A stretch of 64,000 bases of DNA. Origin: Planctomycetota bacterium. Its GTDB lineage: Bacteria; Planctomycetota; Phycisphaerae; Phycisphaerales; Phycisphaeraceae. The DNA lies in assembly GCA_024276075.1 (NCBI GenBank), contig JAJRXX010000035.1:1-64000 (forward strand). The letters are read 5' to 3'. The notes under the pieces were generated by a model that worked only from the letters and a program-made list of their open reading frames with translations, made no database searches and was not told where the DNA came from. Shown one piece after another: positions 1 through 9,423 of the stretch. How positions within the stretch are numbered: the stretch's first letter is position 1; each line of letters begins with the position of its first letter. A program made the position numbers and the translations under genes.

Positions 1-2
1 CA

Positions 3-1424
3 ATGCTGTTCAATTCTTTTGTGTTCCTAGGCTTCATAGCATTGGTTTACAGTCTGTATTTGCTTTTGTTGTCGCGGTGGCGACAGCAGAACGTACTCCT
101 ATTGATTTCCAGCTACATCTTCTACGGCTACTGGGACTGGCGATTTTTGTCGCTTCTGGCTGGCTCAACGATTATTGATTATCACGTTGCCCGCTGGCTA
201 CACGCGGCTGATGATTCGAAGAGGCGCAAGGGCTTGCTGGCGATTTCGGTATGCGCCAATTTATCGATCCTAGGCTTTTTCAAATACTTCAATTTTTTTG
301 CCGACAGCACCGTGGCCTTGTGTCACGCATTGGGTTTCCAGGCCGATGCGATAACGCTGAATATCATCCTGCCGTTAGGGATATCGTTTTACACGTTCCA
401 AACACTCAGCTACACGGTCGACGTGTACCGCGGCAAGATTAAGCCCGCGCGGAATTTCTTGGATTTCGCGTTATTTGTTTCATTCTTTCCCCAATTGGTC
501 GCGGGGCCGATCGAGCGGGCTTCGCACCTGTTGCCGCAAATCCGTGCACCCCGCATCATCACAGCGTTGCAGATACACGAGGGGCTTTTTTTAATCCTCT
601 GGGGGTACTACAAAAAAGTCGTAATCGCTGACGGGCTTGGGCTTGTTGTTGACGGCGTGTTCATGGACTACACCCAATACGCAGGCATGGATATTGTTGT
701 GGGTACCCTTGCGTTTGCGTTGCAGATTTACTGTGATTTTTCGGGTTATTCCGATATCGCACGGGGTTTGGCCAGGATCATGGGTTTTGACCTGATGGTC
801 AATTTCAAGCTGCCCTATTTTGCTTTGACGCCTAGTGATTTCTGGTCCCGGTGGCATATCTCGCTGTCTTCCTGGCTGCGCGATTACCTATACATTCCGC
901 TCGGTGGTAACAAGAACGGCCCCATCAAAACGTACAGGAACCTCTTCTTGACGATGCTGCTGGGCGGGCTGTGGCATGGAGCGTCATGGAACTTTGTGAT
1001 CTGGGGAGCGTTCCACGGCATTATTTTAATCATTTACCGGTTTGTCGGAGCTCGATGGCAAGGTGCTGAATCCGAGAGCAGGGGTTTTCGGTCTTTTCGT
1101 ATCGTTACCCAGTGGATGCTTATGGCCTTATTAATCCAGGTGGGTTGGCTTCTATTTCGATGCAATACGATGGACCAACTCTGGTATATGCTGACCCACG
1201 TCGGGTTCCAATATGATTACCAAACCAGGGTCTTGCTGGTCGACCTGCTGTTTTATGGCTTGCCACTCCTGGCGATTGAGGTGGTTCAACACCTGACGGG
1301 AGACCTTCTAATTCTCGCCAAGCTTAGGTTCTGGGCCCGGGTCCCGGTTTACAGCTACCTGTTGATCTGGATTGCTGTGTTTAGCGCGCGTGAATCAACC
1401 GAGTTTATTTACTTCCAATTCTGA
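3..1424 (+). CDS. MBOAT family O-acyltransferase (AlgI-like)
   Basis: Multi-pass inner-membrane protein of 473 residues that probably moves acetyl groups across the membrane onto an exported polysaccharide. The N-terminus MLFNSFVFLGF is the typical AlgI-type start, so the gene looks complete although it begins two bases into the window. Family motifs are visible: FFPQLVAGPIERA near residues 161-173, CDFSGYSDIA near 244-253, a WHISLSSWLRDYLYIPLGG stretch near 284-302, and GGLWHGASW near 321-329 with the expected conserved histidine (H325). The next gene starts within about 20 bases and encodes an SGNH-like protein, the common partner of these acyltransferases. The substrate is not known; the polysaccharide cluster at 29.8-44 kb is a possible but unproven target. 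Confidence 0.93.
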   Translation: MLFNSFVFLGFIALVYSLYLLLLSRWRQQNVLLLISSYIFYGYWDWRFLSLLAGSTIIDYHVARWLHAADDSKRRKGLLAISVCANLSILGFFKYFNFFADSTVALCHALGFQADAITLNIILPLGISFYTFQTLSYTVDVYRGKIKPARNFLDFALFVSFFPQLVAGPIERASHLLPQIRAPRIITALQIHEGLFLILWGYYKKVVIADGLGLVVDGVFMDYTQYAGMDIVVGTLAFALQIYCDFSGYSDIARGLARIMGFDLMVNFKLPYFALTPSDFWSRWHISLSSWLRDYLYIPLGGNKNGPIKTYRNLFLTMLLGGLWHGASWNFVIWGAFHGIILIIYRFVGARWQGAESESRGFRSFRIVTQWMLMALLIQVGWLLFRCNTMDQLWYMLTHVGFQYDYQTRVLLVDLLFYGLPLLAIEVVQHLTGDLLILAKLRFWARVPVYSYLLIWIAVFSARESTEFIYFQF

Positions 1425-1441
1425 ATCAATTGAGCTGTGAC

Positions 1442-2476
1442 ATGCCACAAAACCCACACCTAAAACTACCCCACGAAGCGCCCACACAAGCGGGGTGGAA
1501 GGACATAGTCATCTGTTGGCTAGGGGTTGTGGTGGTCGTGGCGATGGTCAACGCCGGTGCCCGCTGGTACCTCAATCATTACACGACGAATCACGGATAT
1601 ATGCTGATCCGGGAGAAGTGGCAGTTGCTGCGGGATATGAATGGGCCGGTGGACTGGCTGATCCTGGGTGATTCCAGCGGGAACCAGGGGATCATGCCGT
1701 CGGTGTTCAACGAAAGGTTCGGAGGCAAAGCGGTCAATCTTTGCACGATAGGCGATACGCTAGCGATGAATGACGCGTGGATGCTTGAAGAATACATCCA
1801 ACGATTTGGCTCACCAAAACATGTCGTAATCGTCCACGTCTACGACATCTGGTGGCGTGGCGTGAAACACGAAGTGCTAGCACAAATACCGCTAGGGTGG
1901 CGGTTTTGGACAAAGGTCAATCCGAGGCTTGAGTTCGGCCTCGTTGAAGAAGCAACGCTATTCATGAATCAGTATTCCCCATTTTATAGTGAGCACAAGA
2001 CACTAGGCCATATTATCCGGTCGCCCGAGTTGTGGTTTGATTCTCAATTCCATTTCGAGGCTGATGGGTTCACCATTGTTGACCAGGCCAGGCCGGACCT
2101 GGTCCGATCAGACATGCAGACTCATATCCAATTCACCCATGACCATCGGTTCAACATGTCGCATGAAAACCAAACGGCGATGGACCATATAACCACGCTG
2201 GCGAATCGGTACGGCTTTGAGGTTTTCCTGGCCAACAGCCCCATATACAACGCCCTTACGGAAAATGAGGATTTTCAACGGTATTTCAAAGAGGTGCAAT
2301 CCTCACTCAGCAACTGGGCTGCTAAGAGCGACCGAACCCATTATCTATTACGAGAGCCGATGGGTTTTACGGAAGACCAGATGCAGAATGCCGATCATGT
2401 GATCGAATCGTCCGCGGTTGCATATTCGCTGCGATTGGTTGAAGAGATTGCCAGACGCCAAGCGGTCGACCGTTAG
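1442..2476 (+). CDS. Membrane-anchored SGNH-hydrolase-like protein, MBOAT partner
   Basis: Protein of about 344 residues with one N-terminal membrane helix (about residues 20-40) and an extracytoplasmic domain. The sequence WLILGDSSGNQG contains the block I GDS signature of SGNH/ALGX-type acetyl-handling proteins. Near the C-terminus the block V region reads NADHVIESSA where family members usually carry Asp-x-x-His, so the catalytic Asp may be Asn here. The frame stays open to a TTG at 1430, but ATG 1442 is a better start. It lies directly behind the MBOAT gene and is likely co-transcribed; together they resemble alginate/cellulose acetylation pairs. Whether it is an active acetyltransferase or esterase is uncertain. 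Confidence 0.75.
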   Translation: MPQNPHLKLPHEAPTQAGWKDIVICWLGVVVVVAMVNAGARWYLNHYTTNHGYMLIREKWQLLRDMNGPVDWLILGDSSGNQGIMPSVFNERFGGKAVNLCTIGDTLAMNDAWMLEEYIQRFGSPKHVVIVHVYDIWWRGVKHEVLAQIPLGWRFWTKVNPRLEFGLVEEATLFMNQYSPFYSEHKTLGHIIRSPELWFDSQFHFEADGFTIVDQARPDLVRSDMQTHIQFTHDHRFNMSHENQTAMDHITTLANRYGFEVFLANSPIYNALTENEDFQRYFKEVQSSLSNWAAKSDRTHYLLREPMGFTEDQMQNADHVIESSAVAYSLRLVEEIARRQAVDR

Positions 2477-2542
2477 AGCCAATCTCGCCTGATCCAGGAT
2501 GCTTGCATGAGTACACACGCTCCCGCTCAAACCCGCGCAGCT

Positions 2543-3073
2543 TTACTGCGCACGCGTCGCGTCTACGACCTTTGACAGGTCCTTGAGCATCTCATCCCAG
2601 CGTCCCTTACCGATGTGCTTAACAAGATGATTCTGTGTTTTTTCCCACGCAGGGATTGCTTGATTTACAGTCGCCAACCCCTTTGGGGTCAGGCATAGTT
2701 GCTTTGCGTGCCCGTTGGAATCTTTAGATTGGACCAAGCCAGCGTTCTGCAAAATCTTTACATTGCGCATCAGCGTGGTCCTGTCGATCACCATCTCTTC
2801 CGACAGTACTGATAACTCCGCGGGTTCATAGATGTAGATTTCAATCAGAAGCGCCAACTGCGTCACACGTATACCGGAAGCCGCTTCTGACAGCGCCTTG
2901 TCACACATCTGTGTCACCGCGCGTGATGCCTTGCGTAGATTGGAGCACACGCACCGCTTCGTCGCCCTGACATATGGCGTTTTGTCGGGATCGGTATGCT
3001 TACCGCTAGCCATACCCCGCTGACTTTGCGGCTTTTTTTTTCTCTTACTGAAGGCTGTACTTGGGGGACTCAT
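2543..3073 (-). CDS. MarR family transcriptional regulator
   Basis: DNA-binding regulator of 176 residues. A lysine- and serine-rich N-terminal extension of about 45 residues precedes the winged-helix fold. The helix-turn-helix and wing are recognisable in LSVLSEEMVIDRTTLMRNVK (about residues 87-106) followed by NAGLVQSKDSNGHAKQLCLTPKG, the usual MarR wing with a beta hairpin. Two cysteines (CVCSNLRK) lie before the first long helix and could be redox sensitive, but that is speculation. It is transcribed leftward with its own upstream region, which holds a palindromic repeat. No obvious target gene adjoins it; argG lies upstream in the same direction and the acyltransferase pair converges on it. 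Confidence 0.85.
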   Translation of the reverse strand: MSPPSTAFSKRKKKPQSQRGMASGKHTDPDKTPYVRATKRCVCSNLRKASRAVTQMCDKALSEAASGIRVTQLALLIEIYIYEPAELSVLSEEMVIDRTTLMRNVKILQNAGLVQSKDSNGHAKQLCLTPKGLATVNQAIPAWEKTQNHLVKHIGKGRWDEMLKDLSKVVDATRAQ

Positions 3074-3409
3074 GTTCAGAATTGTATCGGTATATAAATC
3101 ACTTTTCCTGGATTAGAGCGTTTTCTGATTTCGCATGTGGGATTCTCAGCGAGCCGCGCGCGTCAGCAAGCGGTTTTTTGGCTCTAAGGGGTCCTCTTCC
3201 TGACGGTCGCGGCTCGTAGCGAAGTCCTGTCAACCGTACACTCATTCAGAAAACGCTCTAAGCAGGGATACTGATCACGCCATCAACAAGCACCGGCATT
3301 CCCCTTACGCCACCTACGCACTTCCCCTAGGCCCCGCGTGCTGTAAACAACCATCCAACGCACCTCGTGGAAGCACGATTACATCAAAAATGACGACTCC
3401 AACCTGATT
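3074..3409. other. Intergenic region between MarR gene and argG, mostly a repeat element
   Basis: A 336-base stretch without a convincing gene. Positions 3113-3261 are a MITE-like repeat with perfect 16-base terminal inverted repeats (listed separately). The remaining 3262-3409 is the 3' flank of argG; I see no clear terminator hairpin with a T-run there. An AT-rich stretch at 3085-3110 just upstream of the MarR gene probably contains its promoter. Confidence 0.6.
3113..3261. repeat. Family B palindromic element, copy with perfect terminal inverted repeats
   Basis: Begins TTAGAGCGTTTTCTGA and ends with its exact reverse complement TCAGAAAACGCTCTAA. Inside are two opposed copies of the dispersed core motif: GAGCCGCGCGCGTCAGC near 3160 and TGACGGTCGCGGCTCG near 3198, which can pair into a long hairpin. 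No coding capacity. Related cores occur near 24730, 25690, 54490, 56935 and 57345. Confidence 0.85.
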
Positions 3410-4645
3410 TTATTTTTGCTTTAGCGCCTGTACCTTCATCGGCAGCCCAAACAAATCGATGAACCCTCGCGCCGCGGTCACGTCGTAACCCTCCATCGCA
3501 AAACTCGCCAACCCCGTGTCGTATAGGCTCTTGGGCGACTTGGCGGCAACCGCTTGTGCCCGGCCCTTGTACAGCTTCACCGTTACACTGCCCGTGACCA
3601 CCTGATTCGCGTGGTCCATGAATGCCTGGATCGCCTCGCGCAGCGGGTGGAACCACTGTCCATAGTAGACCAACTCGGCGTAACGTAGCGCCAGTTGCTG
3701 CTTTGCGTGGTACAGGTCGCGCTCGAGGCACAGTTGCTCGAGTGCCTTGTGGGCTTCGTACAGGATCGTCCCGCCGGGCGTCTCGTACACGCCACGCGAC
3801 TTCATGCCCACCAACCGGTTCTCCACGAGCACCGTCTGCCCGACCGCGTGCCTGCCGCCGATCTTGTTCAGCGCCTCGATCAGGCGCACCGGGGCAAGCC
3901 TCTTCCCATTGATCGAGACAGGGTTGCCCTTATCAAAGCCAATCCGTACCCGTGCTGGTTTGTTCGGCGCCGACGCCACGGGCACGCTCATCACCAAACA
4001 GCGGTCGAGCGGCTCATTGGCGGGGTCTTCGATCTCGGCGCCCTCGTGCGAGATGTGCCAAAGGTTTCGGTCACGCGAATAGATTTTCTTTTTCGTCTGG
4101 TCGATCGGGATATTGTGCTTTTTGGCAAACACAATCGCCGCCTCTCGACTGATCAACTCAAAATCGGGGTCCTTCCAAGGCGAAATAATTTTCAGTTGCG
4201 GGTCCAGCGCCATATACGTCAGTTCGAAGCGCACTTGGTCGTTGCCCTTGCCGGTGGCGCCGTGTCCCACAGCGTCGGCCTTCAACTGGTGCGCTACCGC
4301 CACCTGGTACTTAGCAATCAATGGCCTAGCGATGCTCGTACCCAGCAGGTAGTCGTGTTCGTAGATCGCGTGGGCACGCAGCATCGGGAAGCAGTAATCC
4401 CGCGCAAATTCTTTACGCAAGTCCTTCACCACCACGCGGTCCGCGCCGCTGGCCAAAGCCTTACGCTCGATGTCCTTGAGCTCATCACCCTGTCCTAGTT
4501 CAGCGGCGAACGCTACGAGCTCCACACCCGGGTATCGTTGTTTGAGCCACGGCAGGATCACCGAGGTATCCAATCCGCCCGAATAGGCGAGCACGATCTT
4601 CCGGGGATTATCTCCATTTTGATTGGCGCGACGACGCTTAGGCAT
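3410..4645 (-). CDS. argG: Argininosuccinate synthase
   Basis: Cytoplasmic enzyme that joins citrulline and aspartate with ATP hydrolysis to AMP and PPi, the penultimate step of arginine synthesis. The 411-residue length matches the family. The N-terminal PP-loop ATP site KIVLAYSGGLDTSVILPWL lies near residues 16-34, and AVGHGATGKGNDQVRFE, the citrulline/aspartate-binding region, near 125-141. A short basic extension (MPKRRRANQN) precedes the usual start. It is transcribed alone leftward; 231 bases separate it from the HD-GYP gene upstream, enough for its own promoter. No other arginine gene is present in the window. Confidence 0.97.
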   Translation of the reverse strand: MPKRRRANQNGDNPRKIVLAYSGGLDTSVILPWLKQRYPGVELVAFAAELGQGDELKDIERKALASGADRVVVKDLRKEFARDYCFPMLRAHAIYEHDYLLGTSIARPLIAKYQVAVAHQLKADAVGHGATGKGNDQVRFELTYMALDPQLKIISPWKDPDFELISREAAIVFAKKHNIPIDQTKKKIYSRDRNLWHISHEGAEIEDPANEPLDRCLVMSVPVASAPNKPARVRIGFDKGNPVSINGKRLAPVRLIEALNKIGGRHAVGQTVLVENRLVGMKSRGVYETPGGTILYEAHKALEQLCLERDLYHAKQQLALRYAELVYYGQWFHPLREAIQAFMDHANQVVTGSVTVKLYKGRAQAVAAKSPKSLYDTGLASFAMEGYDVTAARGFIDLFGLPMKVQALKQK

Positions 4646-4876
4646 GGCTGGCTAATTCCTGGTTTTGTTGATGTGCCGACCGATCATCACGCGGATCGGC
4701 TTCACGACGCACAGCGAACCACAGATTATAGTGAACACCGGGCCAGCCGTACCGACCAGCCCGTCTAAAAAACTTGTATATCTGTTTGAAATATCGCCAC
4801 CCTCGGTCGAGGGTCTCTCACGGACCCGATCGTGATCCGTCGGCAGCAGGTCAACCTCTGGCGATTTCACCGCGTC

Positions 4877-6106
4877 TTATAGCAGCCCGACCTTACCACG
4901 CTTTTTAAGAATCAGACCGCTGATGCTCTCATTCATCAGCGTCGGCCGTGGGAAATTCAGATGACTCACCTCTTGTCCATCGCAGTGCGTCACAAATAAG
5001 CTTTCGTCTTGAGCGGTCAGGTACACGACCTCATCCGTGGGCACCAGGTTCGGGCCCAGGTCGTTAATATCCTCAATAATCTGCACCATAGGTCGACACG
5101 GGTCTGCCGGTGTGTGATCGATGCATATCCCTACACGCCCATCGCTCAGGTGCACGACCGCTCCGGGTGGGTACGGCGGCACCACTGACAACAGCGCACG
5201 CAATACGTGCGGATCAAAACCCGATTTAACGTCGTCTTTGAGGATTTCCTTTAAAACCCCCACCACCGGTTGCTGCGCTCGGTTGGGCGGGTTGTGCATC
5301 CGGTCAAACTGGTTCGCCACCGCTACGATCCGCGCAAAGACGTGTATTTTTTCACCCTCAAGCACCGGGAACCCCTCGCCGGCGTAACCCGTGCCATTAA
5401 AACGCTGGTGGTGATTAAGCAGTATCGTCGTGGCACTGGGCTCGATCTGTCCGCGGACCATGTTGTATCCGAGTGCTGGATGTTCACGCCAATCAGGGTC
5501 TGTATCGTCGAGCGTCTCGAGGTACCGCTCGTACACCCCTTCAGGGAGATTCACCACGCCCACGTCGTGAAGCATCGCACCCAGACCCACTGCGGTCACT
5601 TCCTTAGCAATGATCGGGTTGATCCGACGACGCTGACGCACCAGATACCCCTCGAGCTTTAGGCCCATCAGCAGACTCAGATACGTCACACTAGAGCTGT
5701 GTGACATCAGGTCGCCGTCACCCGCCACGTCGATGCTATCCATAAATATCGCCGCACGCGGGTTCCGCACCAGGTTATGAATCAGGTCCCGGATCGATCT
5801 GCGGTACTTCTGGTACGGCAGTTTCGTGTTGACCTCTTTCTGAAGGTCGACAAACGCTTCGGCAATGTGCCCCACGACCACTGCCTGCGAATTAATGACA
5901 TCTTCATTGAAAAACTTGCGCAGCATCTCCAGGCCTGGGCACCGCACCCACACGCTCTTTACACCCAGGTCTTCGAGCCGGGTGATGGTTACCTGATCGA
6001 GTTCGTAGCCGATCTTGAGCAGGGTCTTGGTAACGTCGCGTGGATTGCGCACTGCTAGCGCCAATGACATCCCAGGATGGGCAGCGCGCAGTTCAACTCT
6101 CAGCAC
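4877..6106 (-). CDS. HD-GYP-type domain protein with altered metal motifs
   Basis: Protein of 409 residues: an N-terminal domain (about 1-90) of the type often preceding HD-GYP modules, an HD-GYP-like domain (about 130-310) and a C-terminal beta-rich region. Seen are MLHDVGVVNLP with the HD pair at 180-181, H209, and NHHQRFNGTGY at 231-241. HD-GYP enzymes hydrolyse cyclic di-GMP. Several consensus positions differ: HDVGVV replaces HDIGK, HHQRFNGTGY replaces HHERxDGxGY, and VANQFDRM carries Asn265 where a metal-binding Asp is usual. Activity may therefore be reduced, changed or lost. Transcribed leftward; its start is followed upstream by a perfect inverted repeat that may be an operator. Confidence 0.85.
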   Translation of the reverse strand: MLRVELRAAHPGMSLALAVRNPRDVTKTLLKIGYELDQVTITRLEDLGVKSVWVRCPGLEMLRKFFNEDVINSQAVVVGHIAEAFVDLQKEVNTKLPYQKYRRSIRDLIHNLVRNPRAAIFMDSIDVAGDGDLMSHSSSVTYLSLLMGLKLEGYLVRQRRRINPIIAKEVTAVGLGAMLHDVGVVNLPEGVYERYLETLDDTDPDWREHPALGYNMVRGQIEPSATTILLNHHQRFNGTGYAGEGFPVLEGEKIHVFARIVAVANQFDRMHNPPNRAQQPVVGVLKEILKDDVKSGFDPHVLRALLSVVPPYPPGAVVHLSDGRVGICIDHTPADPCRPMVQIIEDINDLGPNLVPTDEVVYLTAQDESLFVTHCDGQEVSHLNFPRPTLMNESISGLILKKRGKVGLL

Positions 6107-6121
6107 GGGTATCCCCTCACT

Positions 6122-6138
6122 ATTTGCAGTAATTGCAA
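6122..6138. promoter_or_regulatory. Inverted repeat TTTGCA-N5-TGCAAA upstream of the HD-GYP gene
   Basis: A perfect 6-base inverted repeat with a 5-base spacer lies 16 bases upstream of the HD-GYP start codon, in the roughly 290-base divergent region shared with the rhodanese gene. Size and position fit a dimeric regulator site, but no known consensus was recognised and one occurrence is weak evidence. Confidence 0.25.
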
Positions 6139-6396
6139 ACCCTTGTCAGTTATCGACTACTTACCACCCACGCTTGACAGCCTCTTTTTGCCCGTACCCT
6201 GGCCTCTTGTGTATATGCACATGCGGCGCCGCCACTTGTTTTCACCTTTCATATACCCCATACAAGGGGATCAAGCATGGGAAAAAAAGACCCGAAAAAG
6301 ACCTTAGTAATACCCCGTATATGTCGTATCAACGTACGGCGGTTATCGGATCGTGCGTGGCACCATGAAATGTCGTCGGCAAACACACTAATGCAT

Positions 6397-7092
6397 ATGA
6401 GAAAAATTTCGATGCCCACCAAAACGTTCAAATTTTTCCTTTCCATTGCTCACGCTTGGGCGTGGGTAATCTTCTGCATCGCTCTGCCCGGCTGCGACTT
6501 TGCTTCATCGGAGATTCCGTCCACAGCCCACGGAACCACCGCGACGACCCAACAGAATTTCACTTGGCCAACAGACCCTGATACAGGTGCCCTGCGTCAG
6601 GTAACGAAACACATCGATGACAAAACGATCAACCCATCATTGATACTGATGAGCAGCCTACCCCATAGACAAATGCCCGATCGAGATATCACCCCCATTG
6701 GCGTTAGCCGGATAACCACCGCCGAACTCGAACAGTTGTTCGTCGCCGAGCGATGGGCCTTCGTCGATGTCCGAAAAGACCGTGACCTCCGAGAAAAGGG
6801 GACCATCCCGGGCTCCTACCACGCGGAATACAAGTTCGAAGGTTCTGAATACAAAGGCGCAACAAGGCTCACGCAGCGGACCATGCGGCGACTGCTCGAA
6901 GACTATGACGGCGTTGTATTCTTCTGCAACGGGCCCAAATGCCCGCGTAGTTTTAATGCGTGTGTAGTCGCGGTACAGGCATGGGGAGTACCCGGGTCGC
7001 GTATCAGGTGGTACCACAACGGCGTACCCGCGTGGCGAAAAACCCCCCTAAATCCTACAGCACGCCAACCGCTCGCAGACAAAGGTCCGTAA
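6397..7092 (+). CDS. Rhodanese-domain lipoprotein
   Basis: Predicted periplasmic or outer-envelope lipoprotein of about 231 residues. The signal region (TFKFFLSIAHAWAWVIFCIALPGC) ends in a lipobox with Cys33. The rhodanese domain spans roughly 100-220: AFVDVRKDRDLREKGTIPGS is the substrate-entry side and FFCNGPKCPRSFNA is the active-site loop with probable catalytic Cys177. Rhodaneses transfer sulfane sulfur from thiosulfate or persulfides to thiols. The frame is open further upstream (ATG 6277), but only the starts at 6397 or 6412 put a signal peptide at the N-terminus. It ends 12 bases before the hybrid histidine kinase and is almost certainly co-transcribed with it, which suggests a sulfur or redox link to that sensor. 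Confidence 0.85.
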   Translation: MRKISMPTKTFKFFLSIAHAWAWVIFCIALPGCDFASSEIPSTAHGTTATTQQNFTWPTDPDTGALRQVTKHIDDKTINPSLILMSSLPHRQMPDRDITPIGVSRITTAELEQLFVAERWAFVDVRKDRDLREKGTIPGSYHAEYKFEGSEYKGATRLTQRTMRRLLEDYDGVVFFCNGPKCPRSFNACVVAVQAWGVPGSRIRWYHNGVPAWRKTPLNPTARQPLADKGP

Positions 7093-7104
7093 GAATTTAT
7101 CGCT

Positions 7105-9375
7105 ATGCACAACGCGCACACACAACCGCTTAAAAAGGCTAAATTCGGCATTTTGTCGAGCGTTTTGCTGTGGTTCTGCGGGTCGATGTTCATCACCGCT
7201 GTGTCGGTGGCCGCCACCATGATCTGGTTGCAGCGCCGTGCCGAACAACTGCACTCACAACAATTATCGACAATGATCGGCCACCTTTGGGAACAGGTAG
7301 AAACCGAGTGGATCGATGACGTTAAACAGTTCGCCGCCGCGGCAATGCTCCAGCCGGAGGTGCTTGATGCGCTGGAAAACAACGACACCGAAAACCTGCT
7401 AAACACGCTGGGCACAGCATACAACTACACCGCTCCCAATGTCCTTTTGGATGACTGGGTGATCCTCGACAAAAACGGGCGAGCACTGCTTTCCCTTGAA
7501 GACCCCAACCGGCCTCTATCGACCAAGCCGCTCGTCTTAAACGGCAAGCAAGTGACAGACATACTCTCCATCGAGCCGCTCAAAAGTGGTGACTGCCCGC
7601 TTTGTTTGGTGCTTCCGGTTTACAATCGCTTGGGACGGATCAGCGGGTGGATGCATCTGAAAGCGGATTTCGACGCGCTGGTCACCCGGTTCCAAAAACT
7701 GGTCGGCCACCCAATCCTGATTGAGCTTGCCGACGGCACCCAATTAACCAGTGGCTTCCAAGACACAACGATTTTTACAAACCTAAACCCATTAGCCACC
7801 GGCGCACAAAAACTGCCACTCGCAAATACGTATTACCGCTTCTACACCAGGGACCTGGATTCTGGCATACGCGTCACCGCTGCATACCACGTAACCGACA
7901 TGGTCATTTACGACAGGCGTGCAAAACAAGCCGTCGCGGCGACAACAACGATGATCGTAGCCATTTGCATGGGTATCGGTTTAATCGCTCTAAAGAAACG
8001 TCTCAAACCCGTCCACGAGCTAAGCGACGCCATGAGCCGTGCGCAAACCACCGGCGACTACCGCATTGTCGTGCCGGTCAAACGCGGCGATGAGATCGGA
8101 CGCATGACGCAGATGTTTAACGCCATGACCCATCAGATCACAATGCAGATCAGTGAGCTCACGCAGGCCCGCGCCTCGGCCGAGTCCGCCGAGCGTGCCA
8201 AGAGCGAATTCCTGGCGAATATGAGCCACGAAATCCGCACACCCATGACGGCGATCCTCGGCTACAGCGACCTGCTGCTCGACCCCGACCAGAGCCCCGC
8301 TGACCGCATCGACTGCGTCGAGACCATCCGCCGCAGCGGACAGCACCTCCTGACAATTATCAATGACATCCTCGACTTGTCGAAAATCCAGGCCGGCAAG
8401 ATGACCGTCGAAAAGATCGCGTGCTCCCCGATCGGCACCATCGCCGAGGTCGAGTCGCTCATGCGACCCCATGCCACAGAAAAAGGCCTCTCGTTCGACA
8501 TCGAATACGTCGGAGCCATGCCTAAGACCATCCAATCCGATCCCACCCGCCTGCGGCAGATCGTGCTCAACCTCATCAGCAATGCCCTCAAATTCACAAA
8601 CAAAGGCGGCGTGCGAATCATCACCACGCTCGCCGATCCTCCTGATGCGCCCGATCCGAAGCTAATGTTCGAGATCATCGACACCGGCGTCGGCATGACA
8701 CCCGAACAGCAACAGTCTCTTTTCAAAGCCTTCTCACAAGCCGACACCTCCACAACACGTAAATTCGGGGGCACCGGTCTGGGGCTGATCATCTCCAAAC
8801 GACTCGCGCAGATGCTAGGCGGCGACATCAGCCTCAAAAGCACATCCGGACAGGGCACCACTTTTACCGTAACGATCGCAACCGGGTCGTTGAAGGGTGT
8901 TGAGTTGATCGACGACCCTCGCAAACACATCAAGAAGGACGCCGCCACCAGAACCGACACGGATAACACGATCACCCTCAACTCGCACGTACTGCTGGCG
9001 GAGGACGGGCCGGACAACCAGCGATTGATTAGATTCGTGCTCAAGAAAGCCGGTGCACAAGTCGACATCGCCGAGAACGGCAAGATCGCAATCGACATGA
9101 CACTGGCTGCTGTGAAAAATCAAAATCCATACGACGTGATTCTTATGGACATGCAGATGCCCGAGATGGACGGCTACACCGCCACGGACAAACTGCGCAA
9201 AGCGGGCTACACCGGACCCGTCATCGCCCTGACCGCGCACGCGATGAGCACCGATCGGGATAAGTGCCTCCGGGCCGGGTGCGACGACTTCACCACAAAA
9301 CCTATCAATAAAGCCACGCTATTGGCGTTGATTGATAAGTACACGTGCGCCGGTGCCGATAGCAAAACCGCCTAA
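7105..9375 (+). CDS. Hybrid sensor histidine kinase/response regulator
   Basis: A 756-residue membrane sensor. Order: TM1 about 15-42, periplasmic sensor region about 43-275 (single CACHE-like layout, inferred), TM2 about 276-296, HAMP about 297-350, HisKA with [15 protein letters not shown] and phospho-acceptor His375, HATPase with N-box NLISNALKF (489-497) and G-boxes DTGVGM and GGTGLGL, then a C-terminal receiver domain with [13 protein letters not shown] and Asp682 as phosphorylation site. The sensor region carries GDCPLCLV (Cys164, Cys167), a CxxC pair exposed to the periplasm and unusual for such domains. No separate response regulator is adjacent. The upstream rhodanese lipoprotein gene is 12 bases away. 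Confidence 0.95.
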   Translation: MHNAHTQPLKKAKFGILSSVLLWFCGSMFITAVSVAATMIWLQRRAEQLHSQQLSTMIGHLWEQVETEWIDDVKQFAAAAMLQPEVLDALENNDTENLLNTLGTAYNYTAPNVLLDDWVILDKNGRALLSLEDPNRPLSTKPLVLNGKQVTDILSIEPLKSGDCPLCLVLPVYNRLGRISGWMHLKADFDALVTRFQKLVGHPILIELADGTQLTSGFQDTTIFTNLNPLATGAQKLPLANTYYRFYTRDLDSGIRVTAAYHVTDMVIYDRRAKQAVAATTTMIVAICMGIGLIALKKRLKPVHELSDAMSRAQTTGDYRIVVPVKRGDEIGRMTQMFNAMTHQITMQISELTQARASAESAERAKSEFLANMSHEIRTPMTAILGYSDLLLDPDQSPADRIDCVETIRRSGQHLLTIINDILDLSKIQAGKMTVEKIACSPIGTIAEVESLMRPHATEKGLSFDIEYVGAMPKTIQSDPTRLRQIVLNLISNALKFTNKGGVRIITTLADPPDAPDPKLMFEIIDTGVGMTPEQQQSLFKAFSQADTSTTRKFGGTGLGLIISKRLAQMLGGDISLKSTSGQGTTFTVTIATGSLKGVELIDDPRKHIKKDAATRTDTDNTITLNSHVLLAEDGPDNQRLIRFVLKKAGAQVDIAENGKIAIDMTLAAVKNQNPYDVILMDMQMPEMDGYTATDKLRKAGYTGPVIALTAHAMSTDRDKCLRAGCDDFTTKPINKATLLALIDKYTCAGADSKTA

Positions 9376-9423
9376 CCGTGTCTTGCTCGCACGAATCGAG
9401 ACCTCGAAAAAACCGTTATCCCC

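Noticed and set aside
3695-4498. Long open frame on the plus strand opposite argG
   Set aside because: It is the complement of a fully conserved argG; no domain, ribosome site or independent support.
4652-4870. Possible 72-residue protein between argG and the HD-GYP gene
   Set aside because: No ribosome site, no similarity; the region is better explained as argG leader and promoter.
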